NCBI GenBank assembly: GCA_045531795.1 | Contig: JAZSET010000018.1 | Location: 1 to 44,350, forward strand | Direction: 5' to 3' | DNA length: 44,350 bases | Source of the DNA: UBA4717 sp045531795 | GTDB lineage: Bacteria; Bacillota; Clostridia; Oscillospirales; CAG-272 | Shown here: positions 1 to 9,006 of the stretch, piece by piece | How the letters are laid out: each line of letters begins with the position of its first letter | Numbering within the stretch: the stretch's first letter is position 1 | Notes under the pieces: generated by a model | Database searches by the model: none | Told to the model about the DNA's origin: nothing | The model's input: only the letters and a program-made list of their open reading frames with translations | Program-made: the position numbers and the translations under genes

Positions 1-2
1 TT

Positions 3-2945
3 GTTGAAGCTTTTAGGAACAGCGGAAACAAGCCTGAATGGATGATCCTTAAGGTCATCCCTGTCATTCCGCCCGATCTCAGACCGATGGTTCAGCTGGA
101 TGGCGGCAGATTTGCCACATCCGACCTTAATGACCTTTACAGACGTGTTATCAACAGAAACAACAGACTTAAGAAGATGATGGAGCTTCATGCCCCTGAA
201 ATCATCATAAGAAACGAAAAGAGAATGCTCCAGGAAGCAGTTGACGCACTTATCGACAACGGCAGACGCGGCAGAGCAGTTACAGGTCCTAACAACAGAC
301 CGCTTAAATCTCTTTCCGAAATGCTCCGCGGTAAGCAGGGACGTTTCCGTCAGAACCTTCTCGGTAAGCGAGTTGACTATTCCGGCCGTTCCGTTATCGT
401 AGTTGGTCCTGACCTTAAGATTTACCAGTGCGGTCTTCCTAAGGAAATGGCACTTGAACTCTTCAAGCCCTTCATCATGAAGAGACTTGTTGAGACAGGT
501 AAGGCTTCCAACATCAAGGACGCCAAGAAGAAGGTTGAAAGAGTAAATGCCGATGTTTGGGATGCACTTGAACACGTAATCAAGGATCACCCCGTACTTC
601 TTAACCGTGCGCCTACTCTTCACAGACTTTCCATTCAGGCATTCGAACCTGTACTCGTAGAAGGCAGAGCTATCAAGCTTCATCCTCTCGTATGTACAGC
701 GTTTAACGCCGACTTCGACGGTGACCAGATGCCTGTTCACGTACCTTTGTCTGCAGAGGCTCAGGCGGAAGCCCGCTTCCTCATGCTTTCTGCAAACAAC
801 CTCTTAAAGCCTGCAGACGGCCGTTCTGTAACGGTTCCCTCTCAGGATATGATTCTCGGTTCATACTACCTCACCATTGACCGTGCAGGCGAAAAGGGCG
901 AGGGACACGTATACAGAAACTTTGATGAAGCGATGATGGCTTACGAGAACGGACTTCTCGGAATTCACGCGCCTATCAAGGTAAGAGTAAGCCGTGAAAT
1001 CAACGGTGTTGTTCACACAGGTCTTATTGACGCAACTCTCGGTCGACTCATATTCAACCAGAATATTCCTCAGGACCTCGGCTTTGTGGACAGAACCGAC
1101 CCTGAGCATATGCTCGACCTTGAAATCTCATTCCCCACTGTAAAGAAGAAATTAAGCCAGATTATCGACAGCTGTATCAAGGTTCACGGCAACGCCGTAA
1201 CATCACAGGTGCTTGACGAAATCAAGGCAATGGGCTTTAAGTATTCAACCCGCGGTTCAATATCAATTTCGGTTTACGATATGATGATTCCGCCCAAGAA
1301 GTATGAATACGTAGCAGAAGCCGAAAAGACAGTTGAAAAGATCAACCGTGACTTCACACGCGGCCGTCTCACAGAAGACGAACGCTACGATAACGTAGTT
1401 AAGCGCTGGGAGGCAGCAACAAAGGATATCGTTGCCGCACTTCAGGATAACTTTGATAACTACAATCCTATCAAGATGATGGTTGACTCGGGTGCCCGTG
1501 GTAATATGACACAGATGCGTCAGCTTGCCGGTATGCGTGGACTTATGTTTGCAACAAACGGTAAGACAATCGAAATCCCGATCAAATCCAACTTCCGTGA
1601 AGGTCTTAACATACTCGAATACTTTATGGCTGCCCGTGGTGCGCGTAAGTCACTTTCGGATACAGCGCTTAGAACAGCCGACTCCGGTTACCTCACAAGA
1701 CGTCTTGTTGACGTTTCTCAGGATGTTATCATCCGTCACGAGGACTGCGGTTCAACAAAGGGTATCTGGGTAAGCGACATCAAGGATAACAACAACGCAG
1801 TTGTTGAAACTCTCAAGGACAGAATTGTCGGCAGATATGTTATCGGTGATGTTATTGACGCAAACGGCAGAGTAATTGTACCCGACAACACAATGATTTC
1901 CGATGATCAGGCTAAGGATATAGTAAATGCAGGTATTGAAAAGGTACTTGTCAGAACAATCCTCCAGTGTAAGTGTAAGCACGGCGTTTGTGCTCACTGC
2001 TACGGCTCTGACCTTGCATCAGGCAAGACAGTAAGCATCGGTGAAACAGTTGGTATTATCGCTGCGCAGTCTATCGGTGAACCCGGTACACAGCTTACAA
2101 TGCGTACATTCCATACCGGTGGTGTTGCGGGAAGCGACATTACACAGGGTCTTCCCCGTGTTGAAGAGCTCTTCGAGGGACGTAAGCCCAAGAAGGTATC
2201 AACTCCTGCCGAAGCTACAGGTACAGTTAAGATCGGTGATGTTAAGAATAATGCCCGCATAGTTACAGTTGAAAACGAGCTTACAGGCGAAAGTGCAACA
2301 CACTCAATACCTGTTGGTCTCCACCTTATTGTAACTGATGGACAGTTTGTAAACCGTGGCGAACCCCTTACAGAAGGAAACCTCAGCCCTGCAGATATCA
2401 CAAGGCTTCAGGGACTTGATGCAGTTTATGACTACATCATAAGCGAGGTTCAGAGAGTTTACCGTTCACAGTCAGTTGAAATCAACGACAAGCATATTGA
2501 AGTAATCGCACGTCAGATGACAAGAAAGGTTAAGGTTGACGATTCGGGAGATACAACACTTCTCTACGGTTCACTTGTCAACCGCACCGAATTTGATGAA
2601 GCGAATGCCGAAATTGATGCTCGTATTGCAAATGGCGAAATCACCCTTAAGCACGCACAGGCAACTCCGGTGCTTCTCGGTATCACAAAGGCGGCAATCA
2701 GCACAGACTCCTTCCTCTCAGCAGCTTCCTTCCAGGAAACCACAAAGGTTCTTACAGAAGCTGCTATCAAGGGTAAGGTTGACCACCTTATGGGACTTAA
2801 AGAAAATGTTATTATCGGTAAGCTTATACCTGCAGGTACAGGTATGGAGCGTTACCGTTCGGTTGAGGTTGAAACAAACAGCGACGACCTCGTTGCAAGT
2901 CTTGAAAGTGCAATAATCGCATCTTCTTCAAGTCAGGGCATATAA
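3..2945 (+). CDS. rpoC: DNA-directed RNA polymerase subunit beta' (5'-truncated by window edge)
   Basis: This is the largest catalytic subunit of RNA polymerase, which builds the active-site cleft with beta. The reading frame is open from base 3 without a start codon, so about the first fifth of the protein lies outside the window. The visible part includes the absolutely conserved NADFDGDQM motif, whose three aspartates bind the catalytic Mg2+ (about residue 225 of the visible protein). Further on are the MRQLAGMRGLM and trigger-loop region and the zinc-binding C-x-C-x6-C-x2-C cluster (CKCKHGVCAHC). The conserved SIGEPGTQLTMRTFHTGG segment and the C-terminal LLGITKAA and SFLSAASFQETT motifs follow. 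It ends at a TAA directly before a strong intrinsic terminator, so it is the last gene of its operon (normally rpoB-rpoC). No oddity is visible. Identification is certain. Confidence 0.98.
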   Translation, partial: VEAFRNSGNKPEWMILKVIPVIPPDLRPMVQLDGGRFATSDLNDLYRRVINRNNRLKKMMELHAPEIIIRNEKRMLQEAVDALIDNGRRGRAVTGPNNRPLKSLSEMLRGKQGRFRQNLLGKRVDYSGRSVIVVGPDLKIYQCGLPKEMALELFKPFIMKRLVETGKASNIKDAKKKVERVNADVWDALEHVIKDHPVLLNRAPTLHRLSIQAFEPVLVEGRAIKLHPLVCTAFNADFDGDQMPVHVPLSAEAQAEARFLMLSANNLLKPADGRSVTVPSQDMILGSYYLTIDRAGEKGEGHVYRNFDEAMMAYENGLLGIHAPIKVRVSREINGVVHTGLIDATLGRLIFNQNIPQDLGFVDRTDPEHMLDLEISFPTVKKKLSQIIDSCIKVHGNAVTSQVLDEIKAMGFKYSTRGSISISVYDMMIPPKKYEYVAEAEKTVEKINRDFTRGRLTEDERYDNVVKRWEAATKDIVAALQDNFDNYNPIKMMVDSGARGNMTQMRQLAGMRGLMFATNGKTIEIPIKSNFREGLNILEYFMAARGARKSLSDTALRTADSGYLTRRLVDVSQDVIIRHEDCGSTKGIWVSDIKDNNNAVVETLKDRIVGRYVIGDVIDANGRVIVPDNTMISDDQAKDIVNAGIEKVLVRTILQCKCKHGVCAHCYGSDLASGKTVSIGETVGIIAAQSIGEPGTQLTMRTFHTGGVAGSDITQGLPRVEELFEGRKPKKVSTPAEATGTVKIGDVKNNARIVTVENELTGESATHSIPVGLHLIVTDGQFVNRGEPLTEGNLSPADITRLQGLDAVYDYIISEVQRVYRSQSVEINDKHIEVIARQMTRKVKVDDSGDTTLLYGSLVNRTEFDEANAEIDARIANGEITLKHAQATPVLLGITKAAISTDSFLSAASFQETTKVLTEAAIKGKVDHLMGLKENVIIGKLIPAGTGMERYRSVEVETNSDDLVASLESAIIASSSSQGI

Positions 2946-2955
2946 ATTATAGTTT

Positions 2956-2987
2956 AAAAGGGTTGAGCAAATGCTCAACCCTTTTTC
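2956..2987 (+). terminator. Intrinsic terminator after rpoC
   Basis: A 10-bp perfect stem (GGGTTGAGCA / TGCTCAACCC, 2960-2969 with 2972-2981) with a two-base loop is followed by five T. It starts 11 bases after the rpoC stop and closes that operon. Confidence 0.9.
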
Positions 2988-3290
2988 TGTGGCAGAGTAT
3001 AATCACAAGCCTTTTCCTTGAGAAGAAAGCTTTTTGAAATTTACGCAAAGCGGGAGGAGCAAGCCCCTCCCCTACGATATGTAGTTATGTGGTTGTAGGG
3101 GAGGATATTATCCTCCCGTATTTCCCACAGATGCCGGTGTACGGGTGGCAGGGCTCGCCCTGCACCAAAACAGCGTTTATTATTTACAAAAAAACAAAGT
3201 CTCCACTCGTACTCCGATGTCGGTGTACGGGTGGAGATTTTAAATTTTATCAGTCCTTACGCGCGTTTCGGTCCAGGTGCGTGCCCCTGG
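2988..3290. repeat. Repeat-rich spacer with palindromic intergenic elements
   Basis: No gene is supported here. Bases 3051-3118 form a 68-bp imperfect palindrome: a left arm starting CGGGAGGA and ending TCCCCTAC, and a right arm starting GTAGGGGA and ending TCCTCCCG. Bases 3200-3237 form a second palindrome, an 18-bp near-perfect hairpin (TCTCCAC... to ...GTGGAGA, two mismatched positions, TG loop). Bases 3132-3166 carry a related GGTGTACGGGTGG motif followed by an AGGGCTCGCCCT hairpin. The left arm of the first element recurs identically at 30791-30815, and the whole element recurs in variant form at 41621-41689. They resemble the short non-coding dispersed palindromes of many gut Firmicutes. 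The hairpin at 3200 could also help terminate the minus-strand gene that ends at 3291. Confidence 0.75.
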
Positions 3291-5888
3291 TTAGTCTAAG
3301 AATTCAACGATTCTTCTAAGAATTGTTGCAGCCTGTGCTCTTGTCGCCTTAGTTGCAGGCTGGAATTCAGTACCAACGCCTGTGATAATACCTGCATTTG
3401 ATACCTTGTAAATGTCTGTCTTGCTCCATGAGGGGATCTTTGCAGCATCGCTGAATGTTCTGGCAACCGCCGACAGAGTCTTGCCCTTGTACTTTTCAAG
3501 ATAGCGGGAAATAATTACTGCCATTTCCTGACGTGTAACACTTGCATCGGGGTCGAACTGACTTTCGGTTCTTCCTCCTACAATGCCGTTCTTTCTTGCC
3601 CATTCGATATAAGGTGCATAGTAAAGATTCTTGTCAACGTCCTCAAACATACAGTTGTAACCGGAAACATCTATCTGCTCAAGTCTTCCGAGAACTGTTA
3701 CAAGCATTCCTCTTGAAAGCTCAGCATCGGGCGAGAATGTTGTTTCACTGCTTCCGTTGAATATTCCGCGGATCGCTACATAGTTTATGTTGTCACGAGC
3801 CCAGTGATTCTTAATATCTTTAAATCCAAGCTCTTTTGTTGTTACAACATAGGAATCAATATTCTTAGTATTGAATGTCATTTTGCCGGGAGTATATGTG
3901 ATACTGCTTCCGATATTTTCGAGCTTTTCACCGTCAAAGGCATAAACAACCGCATATTTGCCTACAATATCACTTGCAGCTTCGTACGGAAGTGTTACAG
4001 TGATATTACCCTTTGTGAAGTTTACCGAAGATGCAACATCATAATACTTATATTCAGCACTTACAAGGGAATCGAGCTTATCCTTCGGAACATCGTCCTT
4101 GAATATGAACTGAACGATTGTGTCCGCATTTGCCATTTCGGTAATTGCCGGATTATCAAACTTCATAACTGCCTTGTATGTTTCAAGAGTGAAGCTTTCT
4201 ACATTCTTCATCTTTTCGGCATAGCTGTTATCAATGTTGATAACAAGATCACCGTCTGTGCGGTTGGAATATACTGCCTTGATATCCATCTTCTTGCCGG
4301 GATAGCTCTTGGCTGCCTCTGCAAGCGCCTTTTCAAGGAGGCTTTCCTGAAGCACTGCAAGCATTCCGTCGCCGTATGAAACGGAGGTAACAGGAAGCAC
4401 AATGCTTACGGTATTACCGGAAAGAGTCACACTGTATTCGCTGCCCACAGGTTTAGTTTCATCATCTGCTCCGACAGTTACAAGACCTGCGGTAAATGTG
4501 AACTCGTCTCCAAGCTCGTCAAGACTGTAGTTAAGTATGTCTCCGTCATCGCTTGAAAGGCCTATGCTGTACTTGCCCTCGGGTACATTATCCTTTACAA
4601 CAAAGGTTACCGTTGCAATTTTTCCGTTTTTAACATTATCAGTTTTAAGAAGCGGATTTGTCCAGTAAAGTTCAAAGGGAGACTCGTCATAAGCATCTCC
4701 GAAATACTTTGTTCCAAGAAGTCCGCCGTCTGTTATCTTTGCAATTTCAAAGTAATTATCATTGAACTCAAGCATTGTTCTGAGCGATATAAGACCGGGA
4801 TTGTTTGAAAGAGTAAGTGTTACATCAAAAGTATCGCCGGGCTTTGCTGTTGCGTCTGACACCTTAATATTGGGTTTGCCTGTTGTAACAGCGCTGCTGC
4901 TTGTTACAATAGTAACTGTACCGTCAACGCATTCAAAATCGTCTCCGATTTCCTGAAGCTTGTAGTTTACAACATCGGCTGTGTCAAGCTTGGGTGTAAA
5001 CTTGTACTTGCCTGCAGGAGTATCCTCGTCACATGCAAAAGTAAGGGTTACTATTTTTCCTGTCTTTGTAATATTGCTCTTCTTTAAAGGATCAGTCCAG
5101 AAAAGTTCAAGCGGTGAATTTGTATAATCATTGCTGTAATAACATTCTCCGAGTATTCCCGCATCTGTTACCTTTACAACTTTGAAGTAATCATCATTAT
5201 AATCAAGCTCTGTTCTGAGCGATACAAGTCCGGGATTGTTTGTAAGAGTAAGGGTAAGGCTGAACTCTTTACCCTGAGCGACTGTCGTGCTTGAAGCCTT
5301 TATTGCAGGCTCAGCAACATCGTCATCCTCTTCTTCCCATTCATCATCCTCTTCTTCATCTTCCACAGCCGTTGTTCCGCCTGTTACGGTAATTATACCG
5401 TCTGATGCGGTGAAATTATCTGTAATTTCTATTATATCGAGATTAGCATCATTGGCAGCGACCTCAACAAGCTTGAGATCCATCTTATATGTACCGTTCG
5501 GTGCCCCGCTCTTTACTTTAAAGGTTACTTTAACCAAAGCTTCTGTGGTTGTATTGTTTTCTTTGGCAACACCTTCATCCCAAGTGAATGTAAAAGGGTT
5601 TTTACTGAGATCTTCCTGATGAAGTGCTCTTTCCATACGACCTTGATCTTCAACCTTGGCAATTGACAGATATTCATCATCATACTCAAGCAAAAGCTTC
5701 ATAGCCACAATACCGGGGTTGTTTCTTATTCTTATCGAAAGGGTTGCAGTACTTCCTGCCTTTACCGAAGCAGAACTTATACTAACCGTTCCCTTTGTTG
5801 TTGCCGCCTCTGTTCCAACGACCATTGAAAACATTGAAATAAGCATAGCCACAACGAGAATCAAACTTGTCAAAGCATTTCTTTTCAT
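3291..5888 (-). CDS. Secreted SLH-anchored protein with three cohesin-like modules (anchoring scaffoldin-like)
   Basis: This 865-residue exported protein is probably a cell-surface anchoring scaffold. A signal peptide (about 1-29) is followed by three similar modules at about 33-169, 196-328 and 340-473. Each starts with a short strand, then a GxTxxxxLxLxNNPGL-type turn, a Y/F-(N/D)-D-x-Y/F strand, and ends D(D/E)F...DGxVTV. This is the pattern of the cohesin/CBM-like jelly-roll fold, which in cellulosomes binds dockerins. Modules 1 and 2 are separated by a highly acidic linker of D/E repeats (about 170-193). A domain I do not recognise lies at about 484-685. Three SLH repeats (about 687-740, 745-800, 811-862; FxDIxxHWA and FxPxxxxTRAQAAT-type motifs) tether the protein to pyruvylated secondary cell-wall polymer. 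The start is supported by AAAGGAAA (5896-5903) seven bases upstream. The gene is monocistronic with its own promoter. No dockerin protein is visible in this window, so the partner is unknown. The cohesin assignment is by pattern only. Confidence 0.85.
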   Translation of the reverse strand: MKRNALTSLILVVAMLISMFSMVVGTEAATTKGTVSISSASVKAGSTATLSIRIRNNPGIVAMKLLLEYDDEYLSIAKVEDQGRMERALHQEDLSKNPFTFTWDEGVAKENNTTTEALVKVTFKVKSGAPNGTYKMDLKLVEVAANDANLDIIEITDNFTASDGIITVTGGTTAVEDEEEDDEWEEEDDDVAEPAIKASSTTVAQGKEFSLTLTLTNNPGLVSLRTELDYNDDYFKVVKVTDAGILGECYYSNDYTNSPLELFWTDPLKKSNITKTGKIVTLTFACDEDTPAGKYKFTPKLDTADVVNYKLQEIGDDFECVDGTVTIVTSSSAVTTGKPNIKVSDATAKPGDTFDVTLTLSNNPGLISLRTMLEFNDNYFEIAKITDGGLLGTKYFGDAYDESPFELYWTNPLLKTDNVKNGKIATVTFVVKDNVPEGKYSIGLSSDDGDILNYSLDELGDEFTFTAGLVTVGADDETKPVGSEYSVTLSGNTVSIVLPVTSVSYGDGMLAVLQESLLEKALAEAAKSYPGKKMDIKAVYSNRTDGDLVINIDNSYAEKMKNVESFTLETYKAVMKFDNPAITEMANADTIVQFIFKDDVPKDKLDSLVSAEYKYYDVASSVNFTKGNITVTLPYEAASDIVGKYAVVYAFDGEKLENIGSSITYTPGKMTFNTKNIDSYVVTTKELGFKDIKNHWARDNINYVAIRGIFNGSSETTFSPDAELSRGMLVTVLGRLEQIDVSGYNCMFEDVDKNLYYAPYIEWARKNGIVGGRTESQFDPDASVTRQEMAVIISRYLEKYKGKTLSAVARTFSDAAKIPSWSKTDIYKVSNAGIITGVGTEFQPATKATRAQAATILRRIVEFLD

Positions 5889-5991
5889 ATTTGTATTTCC
5901 TTTCTTTAAAAAGAAGAAAATGCAACTGCTCAGACGAGCATTTTACACTAAACTTCCATTAGCGGTATTCTCTCACAATACCTCGACTATA

Positions 5992-6019
5992 ATTATACCA
6001 TATTTTTGACAAATTGCAA
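5992..6019 (-). promoter_or_regulatory. Promoter of the cohesin/SLH gene
   Basis: On the minus strand, TTGCAA (6014-6019) and TATAAT (5992-5997) are 16 bp apart with a TGG extended -10. The roughly 100-nt leader that follows contains two small hairpins, GGTATT/AATACC and GCTC/GAGC within a longer AAAATGC/GCATTTT pairing. The promoter is divergent from that of the acyl carrier protein gene. Confidence 0.65.
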
Positions 6020-6092
6020 GTACTGTGATAAAATAATTTTGTAAATAAACATAGTAAAATATTCCTTATAATGTAAATTTATTTAATTAGTA

Positions 6093-6121
6093 TTGAAATC
6101 AGGGGAAAATTGGTATATAAT
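6093..6121 (+). promoter_or_regulatory. Promoter of the acyl carrier protein gene
   Basis: TTGAAA (6093-6098) and TATAAT (6116-6121) are separated by 17 bp. The start codon of the next gene is 36 bp downstream. Confidence 0.7.
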
Positions 6122-6157
6122 AGTATAGAAATTTCATTTTGAAAGGAGATATCTTCT

Positions 6158-6385
6158 GTGCAGGAGAAAATTATTGAAATTTTCGCAAATCAGCTCGGAA
6201 CCGACTCTGAAAAAACAAACAGCGATACTCTCATATTAGAAGATCTTGGCGCACATTCGCTTGACATTGTCGAAATTCTCACCGATATTGAAGATACACT
6301 GAATGTTACAATCCCCGATGAGGTCATACCCGACTTCAGGACGGTGGGCGACATTGTAAGCTATCTGGAAAGTGCCGGAAACTGA
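6158..6385 (+). CDS. acpP: Acyl carrier protein
   Basis: This 75-residue acyl carrier protein carries acyl intermediates on a 4'-phosphopantetheine arm. It has the four-helix ACP pattern: an N-terminal helix, the LxxLGAxSLD modification loop with the acceptor serine at residue 34, helix II (VEILTDIEDTL), and DxxTVGDIVSYLE at the end. The start is GTG, chosen because AAAGGAG (6142-6148) lies nine bases upstream and the protein begins at the family position. The residue before the modified serine is His (HSL) where housekeeping ACPs have Asp (DSL), so it may be a specialised or divergent ACP. No fab genes are adjacent. The M16 pair starts 30 bases downstream and may be co-transcribed. Confidence 0.9.
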   Translation: MQEKIIEIFANQLGTDSEKTNSDTLILEDLGAHSLDIVEILTDIEDTLNVTIPDEVIPDFRTVGDIVSYLESAGN

Positions 6386-6415
6386 TATATAAAAATACCC
6401 GAAAGGATTTTATTT

Positions 6416-7705
6416 ATGAATCTCCCAAGACAAGCCATCAGAGACGGAATATACGCAAACTGCCTTGACGGCAGCAAATTCAAGGTACACGCAATAACTA
6501 TAGGTATAGATGTCCCGCTTGATATAAAGTCGGTCACCTATGCCAATTTGTTGTCCCGTGTACTCAAAAGAGGCTGCAGCAAATACCCCGATATGAAAGA
6601 AATAGAAAAAAAGCTCGATGATCTCTTTGGGGCCGATATTTCTTTTGCAGTGTCACGCTCGGGAGAGTCGGAATTCTTCTTTGTATTTACCGACTTCCTC
6701 TCAGACAACTACACGGAGGGGCTTGACATAATAAGTGAAATCGTTGATCTGACAAAGGAGCTTCTCTTTTTCCCGAAGACAGAGAACAACGCATTTGATG
6801 AAAATTATGTGGAAGTTGAAAAGAAAAATTTAGCAGACGACATCGATGCTCAAATCAACAACAAGGCAAAATATGCAAGAAACCGTCTTGTGGGCGAGCT
6901 TTGCAAAAACGAGCCTTATTCCCTGCCGATAACCGGTGATAAGGAAATTCTTGAAAAGGTAACAGCAGGAGAGCTTTTAAGCTTTTTCAGAGAGCTTCTT
7001 CTGCATAGCAGAATAGAGATACTTTATACGGGAGAGCCGTCTCAGTTTCAGAAAGTATGCGACTGTCTCAAAAATGCCTTTTCCACACTAAGCCGTGAAT
7101 ATACACCCGTGTCCCACAGTATGACTATCACCCCGAAAACAGGCTCTGTGCGTGAGGTTTTCGAGGAAATGGAAGTAAACCAGGGCAAGCTTTCTATGGG
7201 ATTTGTTACAAATATTACAAACACAAGCGATGATATCGGCGCACTCGTTGTTGCAAACGAAATCTTCGGTGGCTCGCCAAACTCAAAGCTGTTTATGAAT
7301 GTCAGAGAAAAAATGAGCCTCTGCTATTACTGCTCAAGCTCAGTGGATGCCGTAAAAGGCATAATGCTTGTAAACGCGGGTATCGAGTCTGAAAACTATG
7401 AAACAACAAAAAATGCAATAAATGAGCAGCTTGACGACCTTAAAGCAGGCAAGTTCACAGACGAGGAATTTGACAATGCGATAAGCTCACTTACAAACGG
7501 CTACAAGTCGGTAACAGACAGTGTAAGCTCCCTTGAAGCCTGGTATCTGCCACGCATATTCAGGGGCGAAGACACAACTCCCGAATCAAGAATTATGCAG
7601 ATAAAAGCGGTAAAACGGGAAGATGTTATTCTTGCCGCAAACAAAATCTCTCCCGAGGTGGTTTATTTCTTAAAGCCTCAGGATAACAAGGAGGTGGAGA
7701 GATGA
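6416..7705 (+). CDS. M16-family peptidase-like protein, YmfF/YfmF type (probably non-catalytic partner)
   Basis: This 429-residue protein has the M16 (pitrilysin/processing-peptidase) fold. The C-terminal half carries typical M16B features such as NQGKLSMGF, ANEIFGGSPNSKLFMNVREKMSLCYYCSS and the alternating helices that follow. The N-terminal domain lacks the HxxEH zinc motif found in its neighbour, so by family knowledge it would be the inactive half of a heterodimeric M16 enzyme. Bacillus has the same arrangement as ymfF-ymfH; these are annotated as associated with EF-P 5-aminopentanol modification. Its stop codon overlaps the start of the next gene by four bases (ATGA), which indicates translational coupling and a paired product. 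The reading of the start as ATG at 6416 is supported by GAAAGGA upstream. Confidence 0.85.
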   Translation: MNLPRQAIRDGIYANCLDGSKFKVHAITIGIDVPLDIKSVTYANLLSRVLKRGCSKYPDMKEIEKKLDDLFGADISFAVSRSGESEFFFVFTDFLSDNYTEGLDIISEIVDLTKELLFFPKTENNAFDENYVEVEKKNLADDIDAQINNKAKYARNRLVGELCKNEPYSLPITGDKEILEKVTAGELLSFFRELLLHSRIEILYTGEPSQFQKVCDCLKNAFSTLSREYTPVSHSMTITPKTGSVREVFEEMEVNQGKLSMGFVTNITNTSDDIGALVVANEIFGGSPNSKLFMNVREKMSLCYYCSSSVDAVKGIMLVNAGIESENYETTKNAINEQLDDLKAGKFTDEEFDNAISSLTNGYKSVTDSVSSLEAWYLPRIFRGEDTTPESRIMQIKAVKREDVILAANKISPEVVYFLKPQDNKEVER

Positions 7706-8988
7706 TAAAGGATAAAAAAATCGTAAGAAGTGATTTTCTTGGTGAAGAATACATTACATTCAGGCACAAAAGCGGACTTGATGTATATGTGTTCAAAAAA
7801 AATCTTTCAACCTCATACGCACTTTTCGCAACAAAATACGGCTCACTTGACAATGTGTTCAAATGTAACGGTGACACGGAATTTACAAGTGTTCCCGACG
7901 GTATCGCTCATTTTTTAGAGCATAAAATGTTCGAAAACGAAAACGGTGAGGACACATTTTTAAGATATGCAAAAACAGGTGCAAGTGCAAATGCCTACAC
8001 CTCAAATAATATAACCGCATACCTGTTCTCCTGCACGGATAATCTGTACGATTCGCTCGAAATTCTCCTTGACTTTGTTACAAAGCCCTATTTCACAAAG
8101 GAAACAGTCGAAAAAGAGCAAGGAATTATCGCTCAGGAAATAAGAATGTATGACGATAATCCCGGCACAAGACTTTACTACGAACTTCTCTCTGCACTTT
8201 ACAAAAATCACAATGTAAAGATAAATATAGCCGGAACAGTTGAGTCTATAGGAAAAATCACACCCGAATATCTCTATATGTGCTACAACACATTCTACAA
8301 TTTAAACAATATGGCTCTCTGCGTTTGCGGTGACGTCAATGAGGATAAAGTTTGCGAAATATGCGACAAAATACTTAAAGAGTCGCCAAAGCAGGAAATT
8401 ATACGCAAATATCCCGATGAGCCTGAAGAAGTAAATAAAAAGTGCGTAAGTGCACGTCTTAAAGTGTCACAGCCCTTGTTTGCAATAGGAGTCAAGGATA
8501 CAGAAATAAGCGCCGATCCCCACAAACGACTAAGGAAAAAGGCGTGCGCCGATATTGCACTCAAAATGCTTTTCGGAAAATCATCGGCTTTCTTCAACAC
8601 TCTTTATGAAAACAAACTTATATCGGGTGATCTGCACGCCGATTATGAGCATAACGAAAGCTTTTCATTCATAACCCTTGACTCGAAAAGTGACAACCCC
8701 GACAAAGTATTTGAAAGTTTTATTGAGTATATAAAGAACATCAAAGACAATCTCCCCGGGCAAGATGAGTTTGAAAGGGCTAAAAAAGTGAAGCTCGCAT
8801 CTTTCATCGGTATATTTGATTCCACAGACGATATCGCCAACGAGTTTCTCTCGTTCGTGTTTGACGGCACCACGATATTTGACTATGCAGATGCTATAAA
8901 ATCGGTAACATACGAGGATATTATCGGCTTTATAGACTCAGTACTTGTAGAAGAGCACTCTTCCCTTGCAAAAATTCTCCCTCTTTAA
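7702..8988 (+). CDS. M16-family zinc metallopeptidase, YmfH/YfmH type
   Basis: This 428-residue protein is the catalytic partner of the preceding M16-like protein. The inverted zincin motif HFLEH is at residues 70-74 (GIAHFLEHKMFE). The third zinc ligand is expected in the EKEQGIIAQEIRMYDDNP segment at about 135-150. The C-terminal M16 domain is present (KASFIGIFDSTDDIANEF region). Start ATG overlaps the previous stop by four bases. The pair is predicted to act as a cytosolic heterodimer; the substrate is unknown, and the EF-P connection is only family annotation. A short 18-base gap with AAAGGAAG leads into lgt. Confidence 0.88.
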   Translation: MIKDKKIVRSDFLGEEYITFRHKSGLDVYVFKKNLSTSYALFATKYGSLDNVFKCNGDTEFTSVPDGIAHFLEHKMFENENGEDTFLRYAKTGASANAYTSNNITAYLFSCTDNLYDSLEILLDFVTKPYFTKETVEKEQGIIAQEIRMYDDNPGTRLYYELLSALYKNHNVKINIAGTVESIGKITPEYLYMCYNTFYNLNNMALCVCGDVNEDKVCEICDKILKESPKQEIIRKYPDEPEEVNKKCVSARLKVSQPLFAIGVKDTEISADPHKRLRKKACADIALKMLFGKSSAFFNTLYENKLISGDLHADYEHNESFSFITLDSKSDNPDKVFESFIEYIKNIKDNLPGQDEFERAKKVKLASFIGIFDSTDDIANEFLSFVFDGTTIFDYADAIKSVTYEDIIGFIDSVLVEEHSSLAKILPL

Positions 8989-9006
8989 AAGAAAGGAAGT
9001 CAGAAT

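Noticed and set aside
3804..4379. 191-codon plus-strand ORF opposite the cohesin/SLH gene
   Set aside because: It lies entirely antisense to a well-supported gene and its protein has no domain pattern; the long frame follows from the codon bias of the real gene.
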